NCBI GenBank assembly: GCA_049642385.1
Contig: JBAROU010000112.1
Span: 1 to 28,671, forward strand
From: JBAROU01 sp049642385
GTDB taxonomy: Bacteria > Chloroflexota > Dehalococcoidia > DSTF01 > RBG-16-68-14
Direction: 5' to 3'
DNA: 28,671 nt
The notes beneath the pieces are model-generated. The model was not told the DNA's origin. It searched no databases and worked only from the letters and a program-made list of their open reading frames with translations. The position numbers and the translations under genes were made by a program. The first letter of the stretch is position 1; each line of letters opens with the position of its first letter. Of this stretch, positions 14,202-21,460 are shown one piece after another.

Positions 14202-15607
14202 GGGCGTAACACCACCTGGAGACCATCGTCGCGCACGACGACGCGATCGACGAGATCGCGCAGGAGCGTCTGCTTCTCATCCAGCGCCAGCGCCTCCCAG
14301 CCATCGAGGAGGCGAGCGAGGGCGCGCTCGCGCCCGCGGCGGCGTTCGCTGACGTCGGCCTGGTCTTGCACGCGACGCTGGGTGTCTTCCAGCGCTTCCT
14401 CCAGCTTGAGACGATTCAGCGCCGTGGTGACGCTTAGTTTGTGGAGCTGATCCTTGCTGATGCGGCCCTTCGCCGCCGCCGAGAGGTGCTCCTCCAGCTT
14501 GCGGTCGAGCTGGCGGATGCGCGTGCCCAGATGCGCGCCCTCCTCCCGCCACTGAGAGAACACCGACTCTTCGTTGCCGGCACGCGGCTGGAGCACATCG
14601 CCGTTCATATCGGCGAGCGACGAGCGTACCTTCTCCTCCAGCTCCGGCGCGCGCTGGGTGTGGTAGTCGCACATGCTCTGATTTGTGCGCGACTCGCACT
14701 GGTAGTAGCGATACGACGCCTGACCCTGCGCGCCGCTTTGCCGACGCCAGCTCTGGCGGCGGCTCACGCCGATCATCTTGTTGCCGCAGTGGCCGCAGCG
14801 CACGAGCCCAGCAAGCAGGAAGGGCGACGGCTGGCGCTTGGCGTAGTTATTGCGGCGCGCGTTCAGGCGGTCCTGCACCGCCCGGAAGTCGTCCGGGGTA
14901 ACGAGCGCGGGATGGCTGCCCGCGACGCGCACGCCAAATCGAGAGTAGGTGCCGAGATAGACGCGGTTGCGCAGGATATCGCGGATGCTGACCATGCTCC
15001 AGTTGCCACCACGACGCGTCCGATACCCTTCCTCGTTCAGCCGTCGCGCGATGAGGCGGATGCCTAGGTCTTCATGGAGGTAGAGGCGGTAAATGTGACG
15101 CACGACGACGGCTTCGTCGGGCACGAGCTCGAGGCGGCGGCGGGGGCCAACCTTGTAGGCGTAGGGCGGCCGGCCGAGCACCTCGCCACGCACGGCCTTG
15201 CGCCGCATGGCCGCGCGCACGCGCTCGCTGAGCTTCGCGCTGTCCGATTGCTCCGACCAGGCGCCGGCGAGCTGCACGAGCGGATCGGTGGGGCCGTCCA
15301 GGAAGGCGACCTGGGCACCCAGCCCTTCGACCTGGAAGTAGCGGTAGACCGCCTCGCGGGCGTCCGCGCCGAGGGTATCGAGCGAGGGCGCAACGACGAC
15401 GACAAAACCCTTCTCAGCGCGGCGCAGATAATCGACGAGCTGGCGAAAGCCCTTGCGCCGGCCGTCGCCGTCGTTTGGTTCCACAAACGTCACCGCGACG
15501 TCGTAACCATGGCTCTCGCAGAACTCGAGGAACGCCTTGTTCTGGGCGGCGAGCGACGCCCCTTTCTTCCCCGGCGCAGCTTCGCGGAAGTAGCCGATCG
15601 CTTTCAT
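14198..15607 (-). CDS. Large serine recombinase-like protein lacking catalytic residues
   Basis: This 469-residue protein has the full large serine recombinase layout: a resolvase domain (1-140), a recombinase domain (about 160-260; GRPPYAYKVG, LYLHEDLGIRLIARRLNEEG, ILRNRVYLG), a zinc ribbon (LVRCGHCGNKMIG to about C-x-Y) and a C-terminal coiled coil (about 340-440). In the catalytic domain the usual YxRVS reads YFREA. Arg8 is kept but the nucleophilic Ser10 is Ala. The usual DRLGR reads DTLGA (77-81), losing both catalytic arginines. It cannot act as a normal recombinase; DNA-binding parts look intact. It sits between a zinc-ribbon gene and RNase HI in a tight operon, with no att sites or phage genes around, which suggests a domesticated role. 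ATG 15607 is favoured over an extension to 15646 that overlaps the upstream gene. Confidence 0.9.
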   Translation of the reverse strand: MKAIGYFREAAPGKKGASLAAQNKAFLEFCESHGYDVAVTFVEPNDGDGRRKGFRQLVDYLRRAEKGFVVVVAPSLDTLGADAREAVYRYFQVEGLGAQVAFLDGPTDPLVQLAGAWSEQSDSAKLSERVRAAMRRKAVRGEVLGRPPYAYKVGPRRRLELVPDEAVVVRHIYRLYLHEDLGIRLIARRLNEEGYRTRRGGNWSMVSIRDILRNRVYLGTYSRFGVRVAGSHPALVTPDDFRAVQDRLNARRNNYAKRQPSPFLLAGLVRCGHCGNKMIGVSRRQSWRRQSGAQGQASYRYYQCESRTNQSMCDYHTQRAPELEEKVRSSLADMNGDVLQPRAGNEESVFSQWREEGAHLGTRIRQLDRKLEEHLSAAAKGRISKDQLHKLSVTTALNRLKLEEALEDTQRRVQDQADVSERRRGRERALARLLDGWEALALDEKQTLLRDLVDRVVVRDDGLQVVLRP

Positions 15608-15609
15608 GG

Positions 15610-16311
15610 CTAGCCTACGTGGAGGATGCGCTCGCAGCTGGTGCACTGCACCAAAACGGCGCCGCCGCGCGCGCGCTGGATGATGTTCACCGGCAACGAG
15701 ATGCGGCAGCCCTGACAGGCGCCACCGAGGATCTTAGCGACGGCACGGCCCTGGTGGTTGACGCGCAGTTTTTCATAGAGGCTAATCATCGACGCGTCGA
15801 TGTTCTTAGCCTCCTCCGCGCGCTCTTCTTCCAGGCGCGCGATCTCTGCCTCAAGCCTGCCCTTGCGCCCGCCCAGGTCCTCCTGCTCGTGGGCGTACTC
15901 ACCGCCCACCTCCTCGAGGTGACGCTCCGCTTCCGCGGCCTCCTCCTGGGCGCGGTCGAGCGCCTCCATCGCCTCGAGCGCCTTGTCTTCCAGGCCGCTG
16001 CGATGACGGCGGATACTCTCAATGTCGCGCTGAAGGTCCCCGAGTTCTTTGGGGTTGTGGACACCGCCTGCGTAGAGCTTCTTCTCGAGCGGCTCGATCT
16101 TGGCGCGCAGCTCGTCCGCCTCGAACTCATGGTCCTTGAAGGCGCGCTCTGCCGCGCGCAGCGCGTCGCGCCGCTCTTCAGCCGCCTGACGCGCTTCGAC
16201 CAGCTCCTCGTCCTCGCCCAGGCCCGCTTCGGCGTCGGCGAGCGAGGCGCGCGCCTTATCCAGCGCCAGGTCCACCTCCTGAAGGGCGAAGAGCTCGGCG
16301 CTGGAGGTCAT
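15610..16311 (-). CDS. C4-type zinc-ribbon coiled-coil protein (DUF164-like)
   Basis: This 233-residue protein is mostly a long antiparallel coiled coil (about 5-180), rich in Glu, Ala and Arg, with a YAGGVHNPKELGDLQRDIE turn typical of the family. A C-terminal zinc ribbon follows, with CQGC near 199-202 and CTSC near 223-226 as four ligands. Homologues are widespread and usually annotated only as zinc-ribbon or putative nucleic-acid-binding proteins, often beside RNase HI or Nif3 genes. The neighbourhood here, recombinase-like protein and RNase HI, fits a nucleic-acid role but does not prove one. CGGAG lies 7 bases before the ATG at 16311. It is the first gene of the minus-strand operon. Confidence 0.85.
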   Translation of the reverse strand: MTSSAELFALQEVDLALDKARASLADAEAGLGEDEELVEARQAAEERRDALRAAERAFKDHEFEADELRAKIEPLEKKLYAGGVHNPKELGDLQRDIESIRRHRSGLEDKALEAMEALDRAQEEAAEAERHLEEVGGEYAHEQEDLGGRKGRLEAEIARLEEERAEEAKNIDASMISLYEKLRVNHQGRAVAKILGGACQGCRISLPVNIIQRARGGAVLVQCTSCERILHVG

Positions 16312-16431
16312 ACCAGTACTCCGGAAGCGGGAGGAGCTTGCGGCGGCAGCTCACCCGGTCGAGTGTGTAGGCGTGTACGAAAGAGGCCGACGGACAGCAA
16401 TACACCCCCCGCCGGCCCCGTGTTCGTTGCG

Positions 16432-16460
16432 ATTATAGGCTTCGACAAACCCTCCGGCAA
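16432..16460 (-). promoter_or_regulatory. Promoter of the zinc-ribbon / recombinase-like / RNase HI / methyltransferase operon
   Basis: On the reverse strand TTGCCG (16460-16455) and a perfect TATAAT (16437-16432) are spaced by 17 bases. The predicted leader of about 115 bases has no recognised regulatory RNA. Confidence 0.7.
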
Positions 16461-16508
16461 GGCATCTATGTCAACCCAGGCCCCGTTTGCGGGATTTCTT
16501 TGCGGTTA

Positions 16509-16538
16509 TTGACGGCGATCGCCTTGGCTGCATATCCT
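16509..16538 (+). promoter_or_regulatory. Promoter of the yceD-rpmF-fab operon
   Basis: TTGACG at 16509-16514 and TATCCT at 16533-16538 are spaced by 18 bases, divergent from the promoter at 16432-16460. The predicted start is within a few bases of the yceD ATG at 16550, so the message is probably leaderless or nearly so. Confidence 0.6.
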
Positions 16539-16549
16539 GAGGGTGCACC

Positions 16550-17083
16550 ATGGCCTTGCAGTACAACGTCTCCACGCTTCTCAGGGAGCCCATCGGCGCG
16601 ACGCGCGTGTACGATATCGACGACCGCGCGCTCGTCGATGAAGCTGGGCCGACGCACCAGCGCGTCGTGGGCGAGGCGACGTTCCTGCGCACCAAAGACA
16701 GCATCCTGGTCACCGCGCACCTGCGCGGCGACCATTCGGGCGAGTGCAGCCGCTGCCTGTGCGAGCTCGCCTTGTCGCTGGCTATCGACATCGAGGACGA
16801 GTTCTTCGCGACTTCGGACGCGATCACCGGCGCAGGCGTGCCCGTACCAGAAGACCCGGATGCCTTCCGGATCGACGCGGAGCACATACTCGACCTGGAG
16901 GAGGCGGTGCGACAGTACTGGAACCTTGGGTTGCCGATGCAACCGCTCTGCCGCCCTGATTGCCAGGGCCTGTGCCCGCGCTGCGGCAGCGACCTGAATG
17001 ATGGCGCATGCGCCTGTCCACCAGACCCAGACGAGCGCTGGAGTTCGTTGCGAGAGCTGGTCAAGCAAACGGAAGGGAGCTAG
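16550..17083 (+). CDS. YceD/DUF177 family protein
   Basis: This 177-residue protein belongs to the family that in E. coli affects 23S rRNA accumulation and in most bacteria precedes rpmF, as it does here. The N-terminal beta-rich half contains SGECSRCLCEL (CxxC near 65-68), the family core. The C-terminal part has LPMQPLCRPDCQGLCPRCGSDLN, a cysteine cluster that probably binds a metal, followed by DPRW-like DERWSSLRELVKQ, the usual end. The rpmF start lies 4 bases after its stop, so the two are co-transcribed. No membrane segment or signal is present. Its role in large-subunit assembly is inferred from the family and the rpmF linkage. Confidence 0.92.
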   Translation: MALQYNVSTLLREPIGATRVYDIDDRALVDEAGPTHQRVVGEATFLRTKDSILVTAHLRGDHSGECSRCLCELALSLAIDIEDEFFATSDAITGAGVPVPEDPDAFRIDAEHILDLEEAVRQYWNLGLPMQPLCRPDCQGLCPRCGSDLNDGACACPPDPDERWSSLRELVKQTEGS

Positions 17084-17087
17084 CAAC

Positions 17088-17285
17088 GTGCCTGTACCCA
17101 AGAAGAAGACCCCTAAATCGAAGATAGGTAAACGCCGCAGTCAGCAGCACATGAGCACCCCGACGCTGAGCGAGTGCCCCCAGTGCCACTCGCCTCGACA
17201 GGCGCATCACGCCTGCCCGGACTGTGGCTGGTACAAGGGCCGCGAAGCGGTGATCGTCAAGACGCCTGAGCTGCCCGGCGAGTAA
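17088..17285 (+). CDS. rpmF: Ribosomal protein L32
   Basis: This 65-residue large-subunit protein opens VPVPKKKTPKSKIGKRRSQQ, the typical basic L32 start. The four-cysteine zinc-binding form follows with CPQC (near 30-33) and CPDC (near 43-46), and YKGREAV near the end is diagnostic. The GTG start is set by the family and by GGAAGGGAGC just upstream; a longer frame opening at 16998 runs inside yceD and is not used. This zinc-containing C+ version is complete, so zinc limitation might affect it; no C-minus paralogue occurs in this window. Confidence 0.97.
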   Translation: MPVPKKKTPKSKIGKRRSQQHMSTPTLSECPQCHSPRQAHHACPDCGWYKGREAVIVKTPELPGE

Positions 17286-17318
17286 GGTGACCGGATCGTC
17301 GGCGATGGGATTCGCCCC

Positions 17319-18263
17319 GTGACCACGGCGCGGGTGGCGTGGGTCTTTCCGGGCCAGGGCGCTCAGGAAGTCGGGATGGGGCGCGACCTGTTCGACGGGT
17401 CATCGGCGGCCCGGCGCGTCTTCGAGACGGCGGACGACGTCCTCGGGTACTCGATAGCGGAGCTTTGCTTTGCGGGTCCTGAGGCGCGCCTCCAAGAGAC
17501 CCAGCACGCCCAACCTGCGATCTTTACCGTCAGCCTCGCCTGCCTGGAAGCGGCACGCGAGCTTGGCGGCCTCGCCGATGAGGCCCCGATCTGCGTCGCC
17601 GGGCACAGCCTGGGTGAGTACAGCGCGCTCGTCGCGGCGAAGTCGATCACGCTGGAGGACGGACTGCGCCTCGTGGCCGAACGAGGCCGCCTGATGCAGG
17701 ACGCGGCGAGCCGCACGCCGGGCGCGATGGCCGCGCTGCTCGGCCTCGACGAGGACGCCGTGACGGCGATCTGCGAGGTAACGGGCGCCGAAGTCTGCAA
17801 CCTGAACGCCCCCGGCCAGATCGTCATCGGCGGAGGGACGGACGCCGTCGAATCGGCGATGACACTGGCGTTGGAGCGCGGCGCCCAACGCGGCATACGG
17901 CTGAAGGTCAGCGGCGCGTTCCACACGTCACACATGGCGCCCGCTGCGGAGGGCATGGAGCGCGTCGTGGCGGAGACAACGATCCGCGATCCCGAGGTGC
18001 CGCTGATCGCCAATTCGACGGCGCAGGCGCTCACGTCGGGAGACCAGATCCGCAGCGAGCTGGTACAACAACTCCAGCAGCCCGTGCAATGGGCACGCTC
18101 CGTGGAGGCGATGCGCGATCGCGGCGCAGCCGGCGTGATCGAGTTCGGGCCGGGGCGGGTGTTGAGCGGCCTCGCACGGCGCATCGACCGGCGTTTGTCC
18201 GTGCAAAACGTGTCAGATCTGGCCGGCGCGCGCGCGACGTCGCCTGCGCCGGCGCCGCCTTGA
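17319..18263 (+). CDS. fabD: Malonyl-CoA:ACP transacylase
   Basis: This 314-residue enzyme loads malonate from CoA onto acyl carrier protein for fatty-acid elongation. It starts with VFPGQGAQEVGMG and contains the nucleophile elbow GHSLGE with Ser97. The arginine-containing AERGRLMQ helix follows, then NLNAPGQIVIGG and SGAFHTSHM with the catalytic histidine. It ends in an alanine-proline tail. The GTG at 17319 gives the standard N-terminus. The ACP that it would charge is encoded four genes downstream at 19501. plsX and fabH, often found between rpmF and fabD, are absent from this run. Confidence 0.96.
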   Translation: MTTARVAWVFPGQGAQEVGMGRDLFDGSSAARRVFETADDVLGYSIAELCFAGPEARLQETQHAQPAIFTVSLACLEAARELGGLADEAPICVAGHSLGEYSALVAAKSITLEDGLRLVAERGRLMQDAASRTPGAMAALLGLDEDAVTAICEVTGAEVCNLNAPGQIVIGGGTDAVESAMTLALERGAQRGIRLKVSGAFHTSHMAPAAEGMERVVAETTIRDPEVPLIANSTAQALTSGDQIRSELVQQLQQPVQWARSVEAMRDRGAAGVIEFGPGRVLSGLARRIDRRLSVQNVSDLAGARATSPAPAPP

Positions 18264-18297
18264 CGCGGCTTACCCCCTACCCCATGATGAACACGAT

Positions 18298-19047
18298 ATG
18301 TTCGACCTGAAGGAGAAGGTCGCCCTGGTAACGGGCGGCTCGCGCGGCATCGGGCGCGCCATCTCGCTAGCGTTGGCCGGGCAGGGCGCCGCAGTCGCGG
18401 TGAATTACGTCAAGAACGAAGCTGCCGCCAAGGAGGTCGTCCAGCAGATCGAGAGCTGCGGCGGCAAAGCGACGGCGATCCAGGGCGACGTAGCGCGCCC
18501 TGAAGACGCGAAGCGCCTCGTCGGCGAGACGCAGCAGGCGTTGGGGGGGCTCCACATCCTGGTCAACAACGCCGGCCTGACGGAGGACGATCTGCTTCTG
18601 CGCATGTCGGAGGAGGCATGGGACCGCGTGATCGAGATCGACTTGCGCGGGGCGTTCCTCTGCACGAAAGCCGCGCTCCGCCCGATGATCCGGCAACGCT
18701 GGGGGCGCATCGTGAACATCGCGAGCATCGCGGGCATGGTGGGTAACGCCGGCCAGGCGAACTACGCCGCGGCGAAAGCGGGGCTGATCGGGTTCACGAA
18801 GTCGGTGGCGAAGGAGGTCGCGTCGCGCAACGTGACAGCGAACGCGATCGCGCCGGGCTTTGTGGATACGGAGATGACCGCCGGCCTAACAGACCAGCAG
18901 AAGCAAGCCGTGCTACAGATTGTCCCGCTGGCACGCACTGGAGCGCCGGAGGACATCGCGCCCGCGGCGGTCTACCTGGCATCCGAGGAGGCCAGCTACA
19001 TCACGGGCCATGTGCTCGTCGTCGATGGCGGGCTGGTGATGCATTGA
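18298..19047 (+). CDS. fabG: 3-oxoacyl-ACP reductase
   Basis: This 249-residue short-chain dehydrogenase reduces beta-ketoacyl-ACP with NADPH. Visible are the cofactor motif TGGSRGIG (12-19), NNAG (90-93), the catalytic Ser143 in NIASIAG, and the Tyr156-x3-Lys160 pair in YAAAK. DTEMT and the final GHVLVVDGGL are classical FabG segments. The position directly after fabD and before acpP supports the fatty-acid role over other SDR functions. The stop overlaps the nusB start (TGATG). Confidence 0.95.
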   Translation: MFDLKEKVALVTGGSRGIGRAISLALAGQGAAVAVNYVKNEAAAKEVVQQIESCGGKATAIQGDVARPEDAKRLVGETQQALGGLHILVNNAGLTEDDLLLRMSEEAWDRVIEIDLRGAFLCTKAALRPMIRQRWGRIVNIASIAGMVGNAGQANYAAAKAGLIGFTKSVAKEVASRNVTANAIAPGFVDTEMTAGLTDQQKQAVLQIVPLARTGAPEDIAPAAVYLASEEASYITGHVLVVDGGLVMH

Positions 19048-19496
19048 TGGTCGCTGCGGGCAGCCGACACAAGGCGCGCGTTGCCGCGCTGCAGGCGCTC
19101 TACGAAAGCGATACGTCCGATCACACCGCCCTCGCCGCGCTGAAGCACATCGTTTCGCGAGAGCGGCTCACGAAAGATGCAGCGGCATTTGCCGAGGACT
19201 TGATCATGGGCGTGCGCGAGAAGCAAGATGAGATCGATGCGATCATCGCCAAAGCCGCGCCGGCGTGGCCGGTTGAGCAGCTGGCAGCGGTCGACCGGAA
19301 TATCATGCGCCTTGCCATACGGGAACTGCTTGGAGATAATGGGACGCCGGATCGCGTCGTGATTAATGAGGCGGTCGAACTGGCAAAGAGCTTCGGAAGC
19401 GACACATCTGCACGGTTTGTAAACGGCGTGCTGGGCACAGTTCAGCGACGCCTCGAGGAAACCCACGGGGATCCATCACTCGCAGGAAGGGGGTGA
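19047..19496 (+). CDS. nusB: Transcription antitermination protein NusB
   Basis: This 149-residue all-helical NusB starts with SRHKARVAALQALYESD and has the family's arginine-rich first helix. FAEDLIMGVREKQDEID comes next, then AAVDRNIMRLAIREL, and TPDRVVINEAVELAKSFGSDTSARFVNGVLGT, the strongest NusB signature. It binds boxA RNA with NusE/S10 in rRNA antitermination. The ATG at 19047 overlaps the fabG TGA; a TTG one codon earlier is less likely. Placement between fabG and acpP is uncommon compared with ribH-nusB linkage, but the very tight spacing indicates true operon membership. Confidence 0.95.
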   Translation: MVAAGSRHKARVAALQALYESDTSDHTALAALKHIVSRERLTKDAAAFAEDLIMGVREKQDEIDAIIAKAAPAWPVEQLAAVDRNIMRLAIRELLGDNGTPDRVVINEAVELAKSFGSDTSARFVNGVLGTVQRRLEETHGDPSLAGRG

Positions 19497-19500
19497 CCAG

Positions 19501-19767
19501 GTGGCAACGGTCTTTGAACGGGTACGGACGCTCATCGTTGAGCAGCTCGGCGCGGAAGAGGGGCAGGTCGTACCTACAGCCTCGTTCGTCGACGACCTGA
19601 ACGCAGACTCGCTCGACTTGGTAGAATTGATCATGTCGATGGAGGAAGAGTTCGGCAAGGATGGCCGGACGCTGGAGATCTCGGACGAAGACGCCGAGAA
19701 GATCGTGACGGTACAAGACGCCGTCGACTACCTGAAGGACCTGGGCATCGAGGACGAATCGGACTAA
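19501..19767 (+). CDS. acpP: Acyl carrier protein
   Basis: This 88-residue acidic protein carries the growing acyl chain in fatty-acid synthesis. The phosphopantetheine site is Ser37 in NADSLDLVELIMSMEEEFG, the strongest ACP motif, and VTVQDAVDYLKD is the usual final helix. Compared with E. coli AcpP it has a few extra acidic residues at the end. The GTG start is preceded by GGAAGGGGG, about 8 bases away, a strong ribosome-binding site that fits the high abundance of ACP. It lies 4 bases after the nusB stop, and a terminator follows. Confidence 0.97.
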   Translation: MATVFERVRTLIVEQLGAEEGQVVPTASFVDDLNADSLDLVELIMSMEEEFGKDGRTLEISDEDAEKIVTVQDAVDYLKDLGIEDESD

Positions 19768-19781
19768 CACCGGCTCCAGAG

Positions 19782-19832
19782 CCGCCGCGCCGCTGCCCAC
19801 GGTCACGGGACGCCGCGCGGCGGTTTGTTCTT
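19782..19832 (+). terminator. Terminator after acpP
   Basis: A 9-bp GC-only stem (CCGCCGCGC with GCGCGGCGG) encloses a 24-base loop with its own CCC/GGG pairing and is followed by TTTGTTCTT. It separates the yceD-acpP operon from tatB. Confidence 0.7.
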
Positions 19833-19851
19833 CCGGAGCAGACGAGGCGAC

Positions 19852-20205
19852 ATGGAGTTCTTCGGCGTCGGCCCGCTCGAGTTGATGGTCATCCTGGTGG
19901 TGATCATGATCGTCGTTGGGCCGAACCGCCTCCCTGAGATGGCGGCGCAGCTGGCCCGGCTTCTACGCGACATTCGCCGCTACTCCAACCGTATCCGCCA
20001 GGACTTCGATGTGGCCATCAAGGACCTGGAGACTGAGTACGACGACATGAAGGGCGAGTGGAAGGACATCGGCGATGGGCTCCAGAAGGACAGCAAGGCC
20101 CTGGAGCAAGACCTGAACGCTATCGATAAGGACACGCGCGCGGCGATCGCGGAGCCGAACCCCGCCTCGAGCGAGCCGACGAAGCCCATCCCGCCACCCC
20201 GCTGA
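19852..20205 (+). CDS. tatB: Sec-independent translocase TatA/TatB-family protein
   Basis: This 117-residue protein has one N-terminal membrane helix (about 8-24), the hinge GPNRLPEMAAQLARLLRD, a long amphipathic and charged helix rich in Asp, Lys and Glu, and a proline tail. The GPNRLPE hinge with proline after glycine and the long charged helix fit TatB better than TatA, though short-genome organisms may use one protein for both. It works with TatC to export folded, often cofactor-containing proteins bearing twin-arginine signals. tatC starts 8 bases downstream. The ATG at 19852 gives the family N-terminus. Confidence 0.88.
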   Translation: MEFFGVGPLELMVILVVIMIVVGPNRLPEMAAQLARLLRDIRRYSNRIRQDFDVAIKDLETEYDDMKGEWKDIGDGLQKDSKALEQDLNAIDKDTRAAIAEPNPASSEPTKPIPPPR

Positions 20206-20213
20206 CACCGACC

Positions 20214-21020
20214 ATGGCCGTACAGCCACCCGTCAAGCCAGCGCCGACCGAGCCCGAGCCACAGCCAGCCCGGGACGAGGAAGCGGCGCGCGTCCTCACG
20301 ATCCTCGAACACTTGCGCGAGCTCCGCTACCGCCTGATGGTCTCCGTCGGCGCGCTGATCGTAGCGATGATCGTGTCGTTTTACCCGCTCACGGGCTGGT
20401 TCATAGAGTTCCTCAAGCAGCCAGCCGTTGATCGCGACCCTGACTTCAAAACGGTCTTCTTTGATCCGCTCGAGGGCTGGACGACCTACTTCAGCGTCTC
20501 GCTGTTGCTGGGCGTGGCGATCGCGATGCCGGTGATCGTCTACCAGATTCTGGCGTTCATCGCGCCCGGGCTGACGAAGGATGAGCGACGCTGGCTCTAT
20601 CCGATCACGATCGGTGCGTCGTTGGCATTTCTGTCCGGTTGCGCATTTGCGTATTACGTCCAGCTCGGCCCGTTCCTCGGCTTCCTCCTCAACCCGCCGG
20701 GCGACATCGGCGAGCCATTCATCAGCATCAAGAAGTACATTGGCTTCGTCACGCGACTGATGTTCGTGATGGGGCTGGTATTCGAGTTGCCGCTGATCGT
20801 GATGGGGCTAGCAAAGATTGGCATCGTGACAGCGGGGAAGCTCATCGCCTGGTGGCGCTACGCCTTCATCCTGTCGTTTGTGGCGGCGGCAGTCGTCACA
20901 CCGACGGTCGACCCGGTTAACCAATCGATTGTGGCGGGGCCGATTATTGTGCTCTACTGCATTGGCATCGGACTGGCGAAGCTGGTGCAGGGCAGTCCGC
21001 TTATCCCACGCTCACCATAA
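20214..21020 (+). CDS. tatC: Sec-independent translocase TatC
   Basis: This 268-residue protein has six membrane helices. A charged N-terminus of about 25 residues precedes ILEHLRELRYRLMVSVGAL, the signal-peptide-binding TatC opening. FDPLEGWTTYFSVSLLLGVAIAMPVIVYQILAFIAPGLTKDERRWLYP is the central hallmark block. FGLVFELPLI-like text (VMGLVFELPLIVMGLAKIG) and AAAVVTPTVDPVNQ follow near the end. TatC recognises the twin-arginine motif and forms the receptor complex with TatB. It is complete; no second TatA gene is seen here. Confidence 0.97.
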   Translation: MAVQPPVKPAPTEPEPQPARDEEAARVLTILEHLRELRYRLMVSVGALIVAMIVSFYPLTGWFIEFLKQPAVDRDPDFKTVFFDPLEGWTTYFSVSLLLGVAIAMPVIVYQILAFIAPGLTKDERRWLYPITIGASLAFLSGCAFAYYVQLGPFLGFLLNPPGDIGEPFISIKKYIGFVTRLMFVMGLVFELPLIVMGLAKIGIVTAGKLIAWWRYAFILSFVAAAVVTPTVDPVNQSIVAGPIIVLYCIGIGLAKLVQGSPLIPRSP

Positions 21021-21042
21021 CGGACATTCGCCGCCGCTCTGA

Positions 21043-21072
21043 TTGATCGACGTTCGAAGCCCATGCTATTCT
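21043..21072 (+). promoter_or_regulatory. Candidate promoter of the split TauE / UDG / rnj operon
   Basis: TTGATC at 21043-21048 and TATTCT at 21067-21072 are spaced by 18 bases. A start near 21079 leaves about 19 bases that include AAGGAGCGAGG before the CTG at 21098. Confidence 0.45.
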
Positions 21073-21097
21073 GCGCCCGAAGGAGCGAGGTCCCGAA

Positions 21098-21457
21098 CTG
21101 AAGGCGCAACAAAATCGATCGCTGGTGACGGGTCTCGTCGGCGGCTTCTTCAGCGGTCTTACCGGAGTCGGGGGCGGGGCGGTGATGGTGCCGCTCCTCA
21201 CGGGGTTGCTCCGGCTGCCTCAGCACAAGGCCCACGGCACCTCCCTCGCCATCGTGGTCTTCGTGGCCATCGCCGGGTTGGCCGGCTACTGGATCAGCGA
21301 CAACGTCGATTGGGGTCTCGCGGGGTGGATCGCGTTGGGTGGCGCCGGCGGCGCGTACTTCGGAGCGATCACGATGTCGCGCCTGGCGCCTCGGATGCTG
21401 CGATTGGTCTTCGGGCTTTTCCTGCTCACCGTGGCTACCCGGATGTTCATCACTTAA
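21098..21457 (+). CDS. TauE/SafE-like permease, N-terminal half as separate gene
   Basis: This product of about 119 residues has three to four membrane helices and corresponds to one of the two inverted-repeat halves of a normal TauE/SafE (DUF81) transporter. It opens with the half-domain signature TGLVGGFFSGLTGVGGGAVMVPLL and then HKAHGTSLAIV, and closes with a pair of helices. Full-length family members are near 250 residues and contain two such halves in one chain. The stop at 21455 is followed after three bases by a second half gene. The start is uncertain. CTG at 21098 has GAGG 7 bases ahead; GTG at 21125 has no ribosome site and would cut into the first helix region. These permeases export sulfoacetate, sulfite or related anions; the substrate here is unknown. 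Confidence 0.75.
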   Translation: MKAQQNRSLVTGLVGGFFSGLTGVGGGAVMVPLLTGLLRLPQHKAHGTSLAIVVFVAIAGLAGYWISDNVDWGLAGWIALGGAGGAYFGAITMSRLAPRMLRLVFGLFLLTVATRMFIT

Positions 21458-21460
21458 GCT

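Noticed and set aside
14198..15607. Active integrase marking a prophage or ICE
   Set aside because: Catalytic residues are missing, neighbours are housekeeping genes, and no attachment repeats or phage genes were seen.
19825..19851. Upstream start for tatB at 19825
   Set aside because: The extension falls within the terminator tail and is absent from TatA/TatB proteins. ATG 19852 gives the normal N-terminus.
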